From Erythrobacter rubeus (lineage in GTDB: Bacteria > Pseudomonadota > Alphaproteobacteria > Sphingomonadales > Sphingomonadaceae): a stretch of DNA of 64,000 nucleotides. Made by a program: the position numbers and the translations under genes. The stretch is from the NCBI RefSeq assembly GCF_014705715.1, contig NZ_JACXLC010000001.1, forward strand, positions 974,457-1,038,456, given 5' to 3'. Below are positions 56,475 through 64,000 of the stretch, in pieces; position 1 is the stretch's first letter; every line of letters starts with the position of its first letter. Under the pieces are notes generated by a model. The model saw nothing but the letters and a program-made list of their open reading frames with translations, was not told the DNA's origin and searched no databases.

Positions 56475-57649
56475 CGCCGTCGGCCCGCGTGCAGGCGGCG
56501 ATTGAGGTGCTCGATGAGGTGATCGAGGGTGCACGGGCCGAAGGCGCGCCTGCCGACCGTTTGATTGCGAAGTATTTTAAGCAGCGCCGGTATGCCGGAT
56601 CGAAAGACCGCCGAGCTGTTCGCGAGCTTGTATACAGGGCGATCCGGCATTGCGGTGAAGTGCCCAAGAGCGGGCGGGCGGCAATGCTGAGCCTCGCGCA
56701 GACCGATCCCGCATTGCTGGCCCTGTTCGATGGCGAGGGGCATGGGCCCAAACCGGTCTGCGAAGGAGAACCCGTAGCCGAAAGCGGCGTCGCGCCTGTA
56801 TGGCTTGTCGAGCGCCTCGCGCAGTCCGGTGTCGAAGGCGATGCTGCCCAGAGCATGCTTGGCAGAGCCCCGCTGGATGTTCGCGTCAACGCGCTCAAAG
56901 CCGATCGCGACGGTATTGACTTGCCCGAACCCGGCGAGCCGCTCGCCGCACCGCAGGCCTTGCGGTTTCCCTCGGGCACCGCGGTCGAGCAGTGGCCGCA
57001 ATACCGGGATGGCCAGATCGAGGTGCAGGACCATGGCAGTCAGCTCGCCTGTCTCGCCGCGCGCGCCATGCCCGGTGAGACCGTTATCGATCTGTGCGCC
57101 GGTGCCGGCGGAAAGACTCTCTCGCTGGCCGCGGCTATGCAGAATGAGGGGAGGTTGCTTGCCAGCGACACCGATCGCGGGCGGCTCTCAAAGCTCGCGC
57201 CGCGCGCCGAGCGGGCCGGCGCCGGCATCATCGAGACACTGCTGATGAATCCCAATGCCGAGCTTGAAGCGCTGTCGGATCACCTCGGTTCGGCCGATCT
57301 CGTGCTGGTCGATGCGCCGTGTTCGGGAACCGGCACATGGCGGCGCAAGCCTGAGGCAAAGTGGCGGCTCACACCCGAACGGCTCCAGAAATACACTGAG
57401 ATCCAGGACAGGCTGCTCGATATCGCAGCGAAGCTTACGAAGCCGGGCGGACGGATCGCTTTCATCACCTGCTCGCTGCTCGATGCCGAGGGAACCGATC
57501 GGATTGCGGCCTTTATTGCCGATAACCCGACCTGGAAGGCAGAGCAGCTCGAACTGCCGGTGGGAGAGCCGCGCGGGAACGGCACTCGCCTCGATCCGTT
57601 TCACCACGGCACAGACGGCTTTTTTGTCGCCATTCTCCGCTCGGCGTGA
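56471..57649 (+). CDS. RsmB-like rRNA/tRNA cytosine-C5 methyltransferase
   Basis: A 392-residue Fmu/NOL1/NOP2/Sun family enzyme. The GTG start overlaps the preceding gene by four bases. The N-terminal NusB-like or PUA-like part is followed by SAM motif I IDLCAGAGGKTLSLAA. Motif IV is DAPCSGTGTWRRKPE with the release Cys, and motif VI FITCSLLDAEG has the catalytic Cys. Target base not determinable. Methylates RNA in the cytoplasm. Confidence 0.9.
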   Translation: MTPSARVQAAIEVLDEVIEGARAEGAPADRLIAKYFKQRRYAGSKDRRAVRELVYRAIRHCGEVPKSGRAAMLSLAQTDPALLALFDGEGHGPKPVCEGEPVAESGVAPVWLVERLAQSGVEGDAAQSMLGRAPLDVRVNALKADRDGIDLPEPGEPLAAPQALRFPSGTAVEQWPQYRDGQIEVQDHGSQLACLAARAMPGETVIDLCAGAGGKTLSLAAAMQNEGRLLASDTDRGRLSKLAPRAERAGAGIIETLLMNPNAELEALSDHLGSADLVLVDAPCSGTGTWRRKPEAKWRLTPERLQKYTEIQDRLLDIAAKLTKPGGRIAFITCSLLDAEGTDRIAAFIADNPTWKAEQLELPVGEPRGNGTRLDPFHHGTDGFFVAILRSA

Positions 57650-57711
57650 TAGCCACGGGCCATATGGCTCAGTCCGCCACCTCCCGGCCTGCTGCATTCA
57701 AGGAGCATTTC

Positions 57712-58206
57712 ATGCGTTTCGCGCCCGCTGCCGCTGCTTTGTCGTTATTCCTGGTTACGACAGCGAGTGTCACTACAGCACAGGATCCGGACGCCGATCC
57801 GCGAGCTGCCGAACTCATCATGGAAGGCCGCGCGCTCCTCGCCGCCGGGGACACACAAGCCGCCATCGACGCGTTCGAAGCGGCTCTGGCCGTCGATCCG
57901 GCCTACACCCCTATCTTCCTCGAACTGGCCGAAGCTGCCCGTCAGGATGGACTGCAGGGTAAGGCAATCCGGTTCTACCGCGAAGCGCTGACGCGCGATC
58001 CGGACAATTTCGCAGCCATTTCTGGCGAGGGCGAAGCGCTGGTCGAGAAAGGCGCGCTTGAAAAAGCGAAGCGCAATCTTGCGCGGCTCGAAAGCCTGTG
58101 CGGTGCGAACTGCCCGGAGACGGTTGCCCTGCAAGGCGTGATCGAAGCTGGCCCGCCAGCGCGTCTTGCGGCGGAAACGCCCGGAGATGGGCCGACCAGC
58201 AACTGA
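57712..58206 (+). CDS. Exported TPR-repeat protein
   Basis: A 164-residue protein. ATG 57712 with AAGGAG upstream gives a signal peptide (about 1-24, ending ASVTTAQ). At least two TPR units follow (ALLAAGDTQAAIDAFEAALAVDP and GLQGKAIRFYREALTRDP, in pieces), plus a third partial one and a C-terminal Cys pair in CGANC. It is likely a periplasmic adaptor. Partners unknown. Confidence 0.75.
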   Translation: MRFAPAAAALSLFLVTTASVTTAQDPDADPRAAELIMEGRALLAAGDTQAAIDAFEAALAVDPAYTPIFLELAEAARQDGLQGKAIRFYREALTRDPDNFAAISGEGEALVEKGALEKAKRNLARLESLCGANCPETVALQGVIEAGPPARLAAETPGDGPTSN

Positions 58207-58231
58207 TCCTTAGCGAAGGGGCTTGTCACTC

Positions 58232-58912
58232 ATGCTGACGCTCCATCACCTCGAATATTCGCAGAGTTTCCGTATCCTCTGGCTGCTGGAAGCGCTCGGC
58301 GCGGAATACGAGCTCAAGAGCTACAACCGCGATCCCGAAACCAATCTCGCACCCGACGATTACAAGGCGCTTTCGCCGCTGGGCACCGCCCCTGTTGTGA
58401 CTGACGGCGAACTGGTCCTCGCCGAAAGCAACGCGATCATCGATTACGTGCTTGATGCGTATCCGGATAGCGACCTCAGGCCTTCTGCGGGACATCCCGA
58501 CAGGGCGCGGCATTTGTTCTGGTTTCATGCAGCGCAAGGCTCGCTGATGTCGATCCAAGGAGTGGCGATGGTGCTGAACCTGCTGGAGACACGCACGCCG
58601 TGGCCGATCAGCGCCCTTCTCAAGGCGATTTTCGGCCAGGTGCGAAAGCTGTTCGTCAATCCGCGGCTCGATGCGCTGATTGGTGAGATGGAAAAAGATC
58701 TCGGCACGCAGCCATTCTTCGGCGGCAATAATCTCACCGCAGCCGATATTACGCTTGTCTATCCGATGTACGCTGCGCGGGACAAAGGGACATTCGATGG
58801 CAAATATCCGAACATTTCGGCGTGGTTCGACCGGATCGAAGCGCTCCCATCCTTCATCGCCGCACGCGCCAAGGATGACAGGCCGCGCATCGCGTTTCGT
58901 TTCGAAAACTGA
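58232..58912 (+). CDS. Glutathione S-transferase family protein
   Basis: A 226-residue GST. ATG 58232 follows GAAGGGG. The thioredoxin-like half has HHLEYSQSFRILWLLEAL (Ser at the catalytic position), the cis-Pro loop LGTAPVV and AESNAIIDYVLD. The helical half has NLTAADITLVYPMY. Overall it resembles the GST group that works on hydrophobic electrophiles; substrate unknown. Nine bases separate its stop from the convergent rppH. Confidence 0.87.
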   Translation: MLTLHHLEYSQSFRILWLLEALGAEYELKSYNRDPETNLAPDDYKALSPLGTAPVVTDGELVLAESNAIIDYVLDAYPDSDLRPSAGHPDRARHLFWFHAAQGSLMSIQGVAMVLNLLETRTPWPISALLKAIFGQVRKLFVNPRLDALIGEMEKDLGTQPFFGGNNLTAADITLVYPMYAARDKGTFDGKYPNISAWFDRIEALPSFIAARAKDDRPRIAFRFEN

Positions 58913-58921
58913 GCCCCCGGC

Positions 58922-59416
58922 TCAGATCAGCGGCGCGAACTCGGCGACAAGCGCTGTGTAAACTTCGCGTTTGAACGGGACGATGAGATCGGGAAGCAGC
59001 TGCGGCTCGACCCATTTATATGCGCGGAATTCAGCCGGATGATGCGTCTCGAGATCGATATGGGTTTCATCGCCCATGAACCGACCGAGATACCAGTGCT
59101 GGATCTGGCCGCGATATTTGCCTTTCCAGACATTGCCGAGCAGGTCCGGCGGCAGGTCGTAATGCAGCGGGCGCGATGCAGGCGCGACGATCTCCACCAG
59201 ATCGGCACCGATGCCGGTTTCCTCTTCGAGTTCGCGCAGGGCGGCGGTCTGGGGGTCTTCGCCCGGATCAATCCCTCCTTGGGGCATCTGCCAGAAGCCA
59301 TGCGTGCGCGGATTGATCCGCTCGCCCACAAACACGCGCCGCTCGCGGTTTACGAGCATGAACCCGGCACAGGGCCGATAGGGGAGTTCGCTTGCCTCGC
59401 TCGGCATTTCAGCCAT
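58922..59416 (-). CDS. rppH: RNA pyrophosphohydrolase (Nudix)
   Basis: Removes pyrophosphate from 5'-triphosphorylated mRNA to start decay. The 164 residues carry the Nudix box GGIDPGEDPQTAALRELEEE followed by TG, preceded by the RppH-type YRPCAGFMLVNRERRVFVGER and FWQMPQGG, and an RGQIQHWYLGRF strand. The length is normal. The start overlaps the end of the upstream esterase gene by eight bases. Confidence 0.93.
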   Translation of the reverse strand: MAEMPSEASELPYRPCAGFMLVNRERRVFVGERINPRTHGFWQMPQGGIDPGEDPQTAALRELEEETGIGADLVEIVAPASRPLHYDLPPDLLGNVWKGKYRGQIQHWYLGRFMGDETHIDLETHHPAEFRAYKWVEPQLLPDLIVPFKREVYTALVAEFAPLI

Positions 59417-60356
59417 TCTCGAGCATGAATTTCATCGCTGCCACGATGCGTTCGAGATCGCCCTGCGTACTCGGCACGGCCTGACGCAGGTTGGTAAAGC
59501 TGTGGGTGATGCCCTTCATTTCAAGGAAGATGAAATCGCGGCCCGCATCGGCCAGCGCCTTGGCATAATCGCGGCCTGAATCGCGGATAGGGTCAAGGCT
59601 GGCGGTAACAAGCACGGTCGGCGGCGCGTTCGAATGATCTCCCAGGATCGGGATCGCACGCTGATCGCTCTTGTCCGCCGCATATTGCGCGTCGAAAAAC
59701 TCGATGGTTTCTTTCGTGAGTACAAACCCATCATCGAAGTCCTTCAGGCTTTGCGAGTCCATGGCATCGCTCGCCAGCGGAAAGATCGGAACCTGCAGGA
59801 CGATCGGCACGTCCGCGGGGCTCGCGGCGAGCGATTGTCCGATGACGATGCTGGCATTGCCGCCCGCGCTGTCGCCCATCGTGACAAGGCCGGTCGCCGG
59901 GCGATCGAGCTCGGCCGGGCTGGACGCGATCCAGCGCGCTGCCGCCTCGCAATCCTCGATCGGCTGCGGGAAGGGGGCCTCCGGCGCGCGGCGGTAATCG
60001 ACCGCGACGACGGGGAGGTCGCTGAGCGCGGCAATCTCGGTGCACAGCGAATGGTGCGTTTCAAGATCGCCGATGATGAAGCCGCCGCCGTGAAAGAATG
60101 TGATGACCGGGCTGGGTTCACGTTTCTCGCGCGCATCGTAAAGGCGCAGCGGAATGTCACCTGCGGGGCCGGGGCACGAAAGGTCTCGGATCACCGCAAG
60201 ATCGCGCGCGGGCCGATCCGCCATGCCGTGCAGCGCAACATAGGATGCGCGCGCCTCTGCCAGGGTCATGTCGACGATCTTGGGACCGTTCATGGCCGCA
60301 AGCGCATCGATAAATGCTTTCATGTCGGGGCGGATATACGGGCCGGTTTCGCTCAT
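59409..60356 (-). CDS. Alpha/beta hydrolase, hormone-sensitive-lipase type esterase
   Basis: A 315-residue carboxylesterase from ATG 60356. It has the oxyanion motif FFHGGGF, the nucleophile Ser in MGDSAGGNAS, the Asp in TASLDPIRD and His in GITHSF. This places it in family IV (HSL). No signal peptide. Substrate unknown. It is operon-like with rppH. A longer frame to 60632 overlaps the divergent DUF457 gene and was rejected. Confidence 0.9.
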   Translation of the reverse strand: MSETGPYIRPDMKAFIDALAAMNGPKIVDMTLAEARASYVALHGMADRPARDLAVIRDLSCPGPAGDIPLRLYDAREKREPSPVITFFHGGGFIIGDLETHHSLCTEIAALSDLPVVAVDYRRAPEAPFPQPIEDCEAAARWIASSPAELDRPATGLVTMGDSAGGNASIVIGQSLAASPADVPIVLQVPIFPLASDAMDSQSLKDFDDGFVLTKETIEFFDAQYAADKSDQRAIPILGDHSNAPPTVLVTASLDPIRDSGRDYAKALADAGRDFIFLEMKGITHSFTNLRQAVPSTQGDLERIVAAMKFMLENG

Positions 60357-60452
60357 ATTATCGGTGTTCTCCAATGGACTGGTCCGTTCGATAGGACGGC
60401 TTGCGCTGCATTTCCACTCGCATTGATGGCAAGCGGCGGTTAGTCGCCCCGC

Positions 60453-61361
60453 ATGGATAATTTGACACACAGCCTGGTGGGCGCACTGATGGGTCAGGCG
60501 GGGCTCAAGAAGAAGACCGGGCTGGGCATGCCTGCGCTGATCATTGGCGCGAACCTGCCCGATGTCGATGCGGCGTGCTTCTTCTGGCTTGAGGGGACAG
60601 AGCATCTCGGATTTCGCCGCGGGATTACGCACGGTCCGCCCGCGATGGTGCTGCTACCGCTGATCCTCGCCGGCCTGCTGTGGGGTTTCGATCGCTGGCA
60701 GGCGAAGCGCGGCAAGCGACCCGAGGACAGGTTGCCGGTGCATTTCGGATGGCTGTTCGGCCTGTCCCTGATTGGATGCCTCAGCCACCCGGCCTTCGAC
60801 TGGTTCAATGTGTATGGCATTCGCCTGCTTGAACCGTTCTCCAGCCAATGGTTCTACGGCGACACACTTTTCATCATCGACGTTTGGCTGTGGGCTATCT
60901 TAATCGTCAGCGTCTGGTGGTCGCGCCGCAGGGAGAAGCGGGGCGGAGATTGGCAGCGGGCAGCCTGGATCGGGGCGGCGATTGGTTCCGTTTACATCTT
61001 CGCGAACTGGGTCATCACCAAGGTGGAGGAGAATGCCACTCTTGAGCAGACCGGCATGACCTCGATCGAAAGCCCTCTGGCGATCAATTCATGGGAGCGA
61101 GAGACCATCATTCGCGAACGCTCCGGAGTGTACCGGATTGAGGGCAATTCTGTTGGGCATTGCGATATCGGCTTTTTGGACGAAGCCGAGCTTTCCTCGC
61201 AGGCAGAGGCTTTTGTGTTCTGGTCACGAACACCCTTCGGCGTTCGCGCAGAGGATGGTTCTGTGATCCTCCACGATGCCCGCTTTTACGACCCGCGCGC
61301 CCGCGGCCGTTTCTCGGTCGCGCTGCCTGATGTCGAATGCGAGGAACTCCCCGCCGAGTAA
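60453..61361 (+). CDS. DUF457/YdjM-type metal-dependent hydrolase, inner membrane
   Basis: A 302-residue membrane protein of the LexA-binding/YdjM group. The N-terminal motif MDNLTHSLVGALMGQAGL has the conserved His, followed by ANLPDVD, RRGITHGPP and HPAFDWFNVYG, which carry the metal-binding His/Asp pattern. Four or five transmembrane helices are likely (about 60-80, 100-120, 140-160 and 175-195), and a C-terminal soluble domain follows. Function unknown. The photolyase gene follows after 15 bases. Confidence 0.85.
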   Translation: MDNLTHSLVGALMGQAGLKKKTGLGMPALIIGANLPDVDAACFFWLEGTEHLGFRRGITHGPPAMVLLPLILAGLLWGFDRWQAKRGKRPEDRLPVHFGWLFGLSLIGCLSHPAFDWFNVYGIRLLEPFSSQWFYGDTLFIIDVWLWAILIVSVWWSRRREKRGGDWQRAAWIGAAIGSVYIFANWVITKVEENATLEQTGMTSIESPLAINSWERETIIRERSGVYRIEGNSVGHCDIGFLDEAELSSQAEAFVFWSRTPFGVRAEDGSVILHDARFYDPRARGRFSVALPDVECEELPAE

Positions 61362-61376
61362 CGCGCTCTTCCTCAC

Positions 61377-62762
61377 ATGAGCGAACCACAAATCCTCTGG
61401 CTGCGGCGCGATCTGCGCATGGCCGACAATCCCGCCCTGAGCGCCGCCGCGGAGAAAGGGCCCGTCATTGCGGTGTACGTGCTCGACGATGAGGCAGCCG
61501 ACCATCACGCCTATGGCGGCGCTTCGCGTTGGTGGCTGCACCACTCGCTCGAAAGTCTGGGTAAGAGCTTTGGCAAGCGCAATTCGCGGATCATCCTGCG
61601 GCGCGGCGATGCGGTCGAGGAGCTTTGCAAGATCGCCGAAGGAATCGGCGCGCAGACTGTCCACGCCAATCGGCATTACGAGCCGTGGTGGCGCAAGGCG
61701 CAAGGGAAGCTCGATGACAAGCTCGACCTGCAGCTTTACGATGGCAATTACATCTTCCCGCCGGGCTTCATCACCACCGGATCGGGCGACCCGTACAAGA
61801 TCTACACTCCGTTCTACAAAGCGAGCAAAGCCAAGTTCCCGCCGCGCGATGCCGCGCCCGAGCCGGAGACGCTGTCATCGCCGGATCAATGGCCGGAGAG
61901 CGATGAGCTGTCCGACTGGGACCTTCTCCCGACCAACCCCGACTGGTCCGGCGGGATCGCCGATTTCTGGGAAGTCGGGGAGGACGCCGCGCATGAGCGC
62001 CTCTCCGAATGGGAAGATGACGTTGGGGACTACGACGACAAGCGCAATCTGCCCTCGGTCGACGGGTCGTCGCGCCTCTCACCGCACCTCCATTTCGGTG
62101 AGATTTCGCCGATCCAGATATGGCACGCGCTTAAGCACAAGCGCTCCGATGGATGGGATACCTACGAAAGCGAGCTTGTCTGGCGCGACTATGCGCAAAA
62201 CGTGATTGCGCAATTCCCGGCCTATCCCAGCGAGAATTACCGCGAAGATTACGACGAGCTGGAATGGCGCGATCCCGACAAGGATGACGATGCCGCCAGC
62301 GATCTTCGCGCTTGGCAGAAGGGGCAAACTGGATACCCGATTGTCGATGCCGGGATGCGCCAGCTGTGGCAAACCGGGTGGATGCACAACCGCGTGCGCA
62401 TGATTGCCGCCAGCTTTCTGATCAAGCACTTGCTGATCGATTGGCGACGCGGCGAGCAATGGTTTTGGGACACCCTGGTCGATGCGGATTACGCCTCGAA
62501 CGCGACGAATTGGCAGTGGGTTTCGGGCACAGGCGTCGATTCCAACATGTTCGTGCGGATCATGGCGCCGCTCAGCCAGTCGGAAAAGTTCTACGCCGCA
62601 GGATATATCCGGGAATACGTTCCCGAGCTGGCCAATCTGGATGATAACGAGATTCACGACCCGGCGGATGACAAACGCGGTGACTACCCGGAGAAGATCA
62701 TTGCGCACAAAGCGGGCCGTGAGCGCGCGCTGGATGCCTATAACGCGATGAAAAACGGATAG
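61377..62762 (+). CDS. phrB: Deoxyribodipyrimidine photolyase (CPD, class I)
   Basis: Light-driven repair of cyclobutane pyrimidine dimers. The 461 residues start with the antenna domain (ILWLRRDLRMADNPAL). The FAD domain has LHFGEISPIQIW, WRDYAQNV and WMHNRVRMIAASFL. The electron-transfer and FAD-binding block is NATNWQWVSGTGVDSN. Length is typical. Follows the DUF457 gene on the same strand. Confidence 0.95.
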   Translation: MSEPQILWLRRDLRMADNPALSAAAEKGPVIAVYVLDDEAADHHAYGGASRWWLHHSLESLGKSFGKRNSRIILRRGDAVEELCKIAEGIGAQTVHANRHYEPWWRKAQGKLDDKLDLQLYDGNYIFPPGFITTGSGDPYKIYTPFYKASKAKFPPRDAAPEPETLSSPDQWPESDELSDWDLLPTNPDWSGGIADFWEVGEDAAHERLSEWEDDVGDYDDKRNLPSVDGSSRLSPHLHFGEISPIQIWHALKHKRSDGWDTYESELVWRDYAQNVIAQFPAYPSENYREDYDELEWRDPDKDDDAASDLRAWQKGQTGYPIVDAGMRQLWQTGWMHNRVRMIAASFLIKHLLIDWRRGEQWFWDTLVDADYASNATNWQWVSGTGVDSNMFVRIMAPLSQSEKFYAAGYIREYVPELANLDDNEIHDPADDKRGDYPEKIIAHKAGRERALDAYNAMKNG

Positions 62763-62815
62763 GACCCGCGCTAAGCACCTTGCCCCTGGTATCGGCCTGC
62801 GCTTAAGACGCTGCA

Positions 62816-64000
62816 ATGGATGCGCAGGGGATGAGAGGTGAGCCGCTATTGGCCGGCGGCGCGCGCTTCGCGCCGCAGCCGGGTCTGGTCGCCAAGCTTT
62901 TCGCTCCGGGTTTCAAGACCATGCTCGACAGGGTCGATGCAGGTCTGGAAACAGGCTCGCTGACCTCGTACCTGCCCGACGGCACCCGGCGGGTCCTGGG
63001 CGGCCGTGCCCCCGGCTTCGATGTCGAGATTCACCTGAAAGACTGGCGCGCTCTGATCCGGCTCGCAACCAATGGCTCGGTGGGCTGGTATCAGGCTTAT
63101 GAAGCGGGCGAATGGGAGGCTGACAATCATGCCCACCTGTTCGCTTTGTTCGGCGCGAATGCGAGGTCGCTCGGTAACACCGCGCGCAGCATCGGCCCGT
63201 TCCGATGGCTGGCCGCCTTGGCGCACCGGTTCAATCACAACAGCAAGGCCGGATCGGTGCGCAATATCGCCGCGCATTACGACCTCGGCAACGATTTCTA
63301 CAGCGCATGGCTTGACCCGACGATGACCTATTCGAGCGCGCTGGGCCTCGCAGGAAGCGACCTGGTCGCATCGCAAAACCGCAAGCTGGATGCGATTGCC
63401 GAGCGGCTTGCAAACCCCGCCACCGTGCTGGAGATCGGCTGCGGTTGGGGATCGATGGCGCGCAAGCTTGCCGTGGGCGGGGCAAACGTCACCGCGATCA
63501 GCCTTTCCGATGAACAGCTTGCGTTCGCGCGCGCGCACGCCGATCCGGCAATCGATTTCAGGAAACAGGACTATCGCGACGTCGACGGCCAGTTCGATGC
63601 CATCGCGAGTATCGAAATGGTCGAGGCGCTGGGCCGCGAATACTGGCCGGATTTCATGGACTGCGTTGCCCGCAATCTCAGGCCCGGAGGCCGCGCCGCG
63701 ATCCAATATATCTCGATGGCGGATGACCTGTTCGAAACCTATGCGCAGTCTGCCGATTTCATCCAGGCTTACGTCTTCCCCGGCGGGATGCTCATAAAGA
63801 CATCCGAATTCCGCGCTCTCGCCGAAGAGCGAGGGCTGCGCTGGAGCGATCAGGCCGATTTCGGGCGCGACTACGCCGCGACCTTGCGGAATTGGCGCGA
63901 AAACTTCGATATCGCCTTGATGGAGGGACGGCTCCCCAGCGGGTTCGACGATCGCTTCATCGGCCTTTGGCGCTATTACCTTTCATACTGCGAGGGCGGG
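62816..64000 (+). CDS. Cyclopropane-fatty-acyl-phospholipid synthase family (3' end beyond window)
   Basis: SAM-dependent enzyme acting on unsaturated acyl chains of membrane phospholipids. From ATG 62816 the frame stays open for 395 codons to the right edge. It has an N-terminal lipid-binding-like domain to about residue 120, then NIAAHYDLGNDFYSAWLDP and MTYSSAL. SAM motif I is VLEIGCGWGSMA; SIEMVEALGREYW and an FPGGM segment follow. All match CFA synthases. The C-terminus is missing. ATG 62831 is an alternative start. Confidence 0.92.
   Translation, partial: MDAQGMRGEPLLAGGARFAPQPGLVAKLFAPGFKTMLDRVDAGLETGSLTSYLPDGTRRVLGGRAPGFDVEIHLKDWRALIRLATNGSVGWYQAYEAGEWEADNHAHLFALFGANARSLGNTARSIGPFRWLAALAHRFNHNSKAGSVRNIAAHYDLGNDFYSAWLDPTMTYSSALGLAGSDLVASQNRKLDAIAERLANPATVLEIGCGWGSMARKLAVGGANVTAISLSDEQLAFARAHADPAIDFRKQDYRDVDGQFDAIASIEMVEALGREYWPDFMDCVARNLRPGGRAAIQYISMADDLFETYAQSADFIQAYVFPGGMLIKTSEFRALAEERGLRWSDQADFGRDYAATLRNWRENFDIALMEGRLPSGFDDRFIGLWRYYLSYCEGG

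Overview
The window is a high-GC chromosomal segment from an alphaproteobacterium. Gene content and protein character point to Sphingomonadales, most likely Erythrobacteraceae. This assignment is an inference from familiar protein families and not from a search. Genes are densely packed, with many 1-4 nt start/stop overlaps (ATGA, GTGA). I see no tRNA, rRNA, CRISPR array or integrase gene.

Left part (1-24950). It opens with AMP nucleosidase (cut by the left edge) and the rpsF-rpsR-rplI ribosomal operon. A YedI-like membrane protein, a GST, an acyl-CoA ligase and a MurC/Mpl-type ligase follow. The ligase gene carries a terminator-like hairpin inside its first codons. Next come an LD-carboxypeptidase and the fatty-acid genes fabD-fabG, then dnaN and a set of catabolic or detoxification enzymes. 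A class II-type PHA synthase/depolymerase pair (phaC-phaZ) is divergent from two tandem PAS-GGDEF-EAL-PilZ proteins. The second of these has a degenerate EAL domain.

Accessory region (26838-30168). Downstream of lepA is a hairpin-rich spacer and an orphan 51-residue Flp-type pilin. A diverged second copy of the last 44 codons of lepA follows. Then comes a visibly AT-rich 873-residue protein with an N-terminal AlbA_2/Schlafen-like domain, a central STAND/NB-ARC-type ATPase and a C-terminal TPR-like region. This architecture resembles NLR-like antiphage proteins. It is the best candidate in the window for an undescribed system.

Right part (30165-64000). A terminase-small-subunit-like HTH protein and bamD precede recN-GNAT-ligA-cinA. 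These are followed by a class A beta-lactamase-like serine hydrolase, a YCII protein with an ECF42-type sigma factor, prmA, and sdhCDA without sdhB. Then come a secreted C13 peptidase, an esterase-like-phytase/cyclophilin fusion, and a BlaI/BlaR1-like pair with a TACA-N2-TGTA operator and a strong terminator. The tail holds a YpfJ-type metallopeptidase, a 3-hydroxybutyrate dehydrogenase, an M28 peptidase lipoprotein, a mini-bactofilin, guaB, an RsmB-like methyltransferase, rppH, an HSL-type esterase, a DUF457 membrane protein, a photolyase and a cyclopropane-fatty-acid synthase cut by the right edge.

Functional themes are carbon storage (phaC, phaZ, 3-hydroxybutyrate dehydrogenase), c-di-GMP signalling beside the storage locus, envelope biogenesis (bamD, Mur ligase, LD-carboxypeptidase, CFA synthase), DNA repair (recN, ligA, photolyase) and one probable defence insertion at the lepA 3' end. 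Six of nine convergent gene pairs share exactly four bases at their stop codons.
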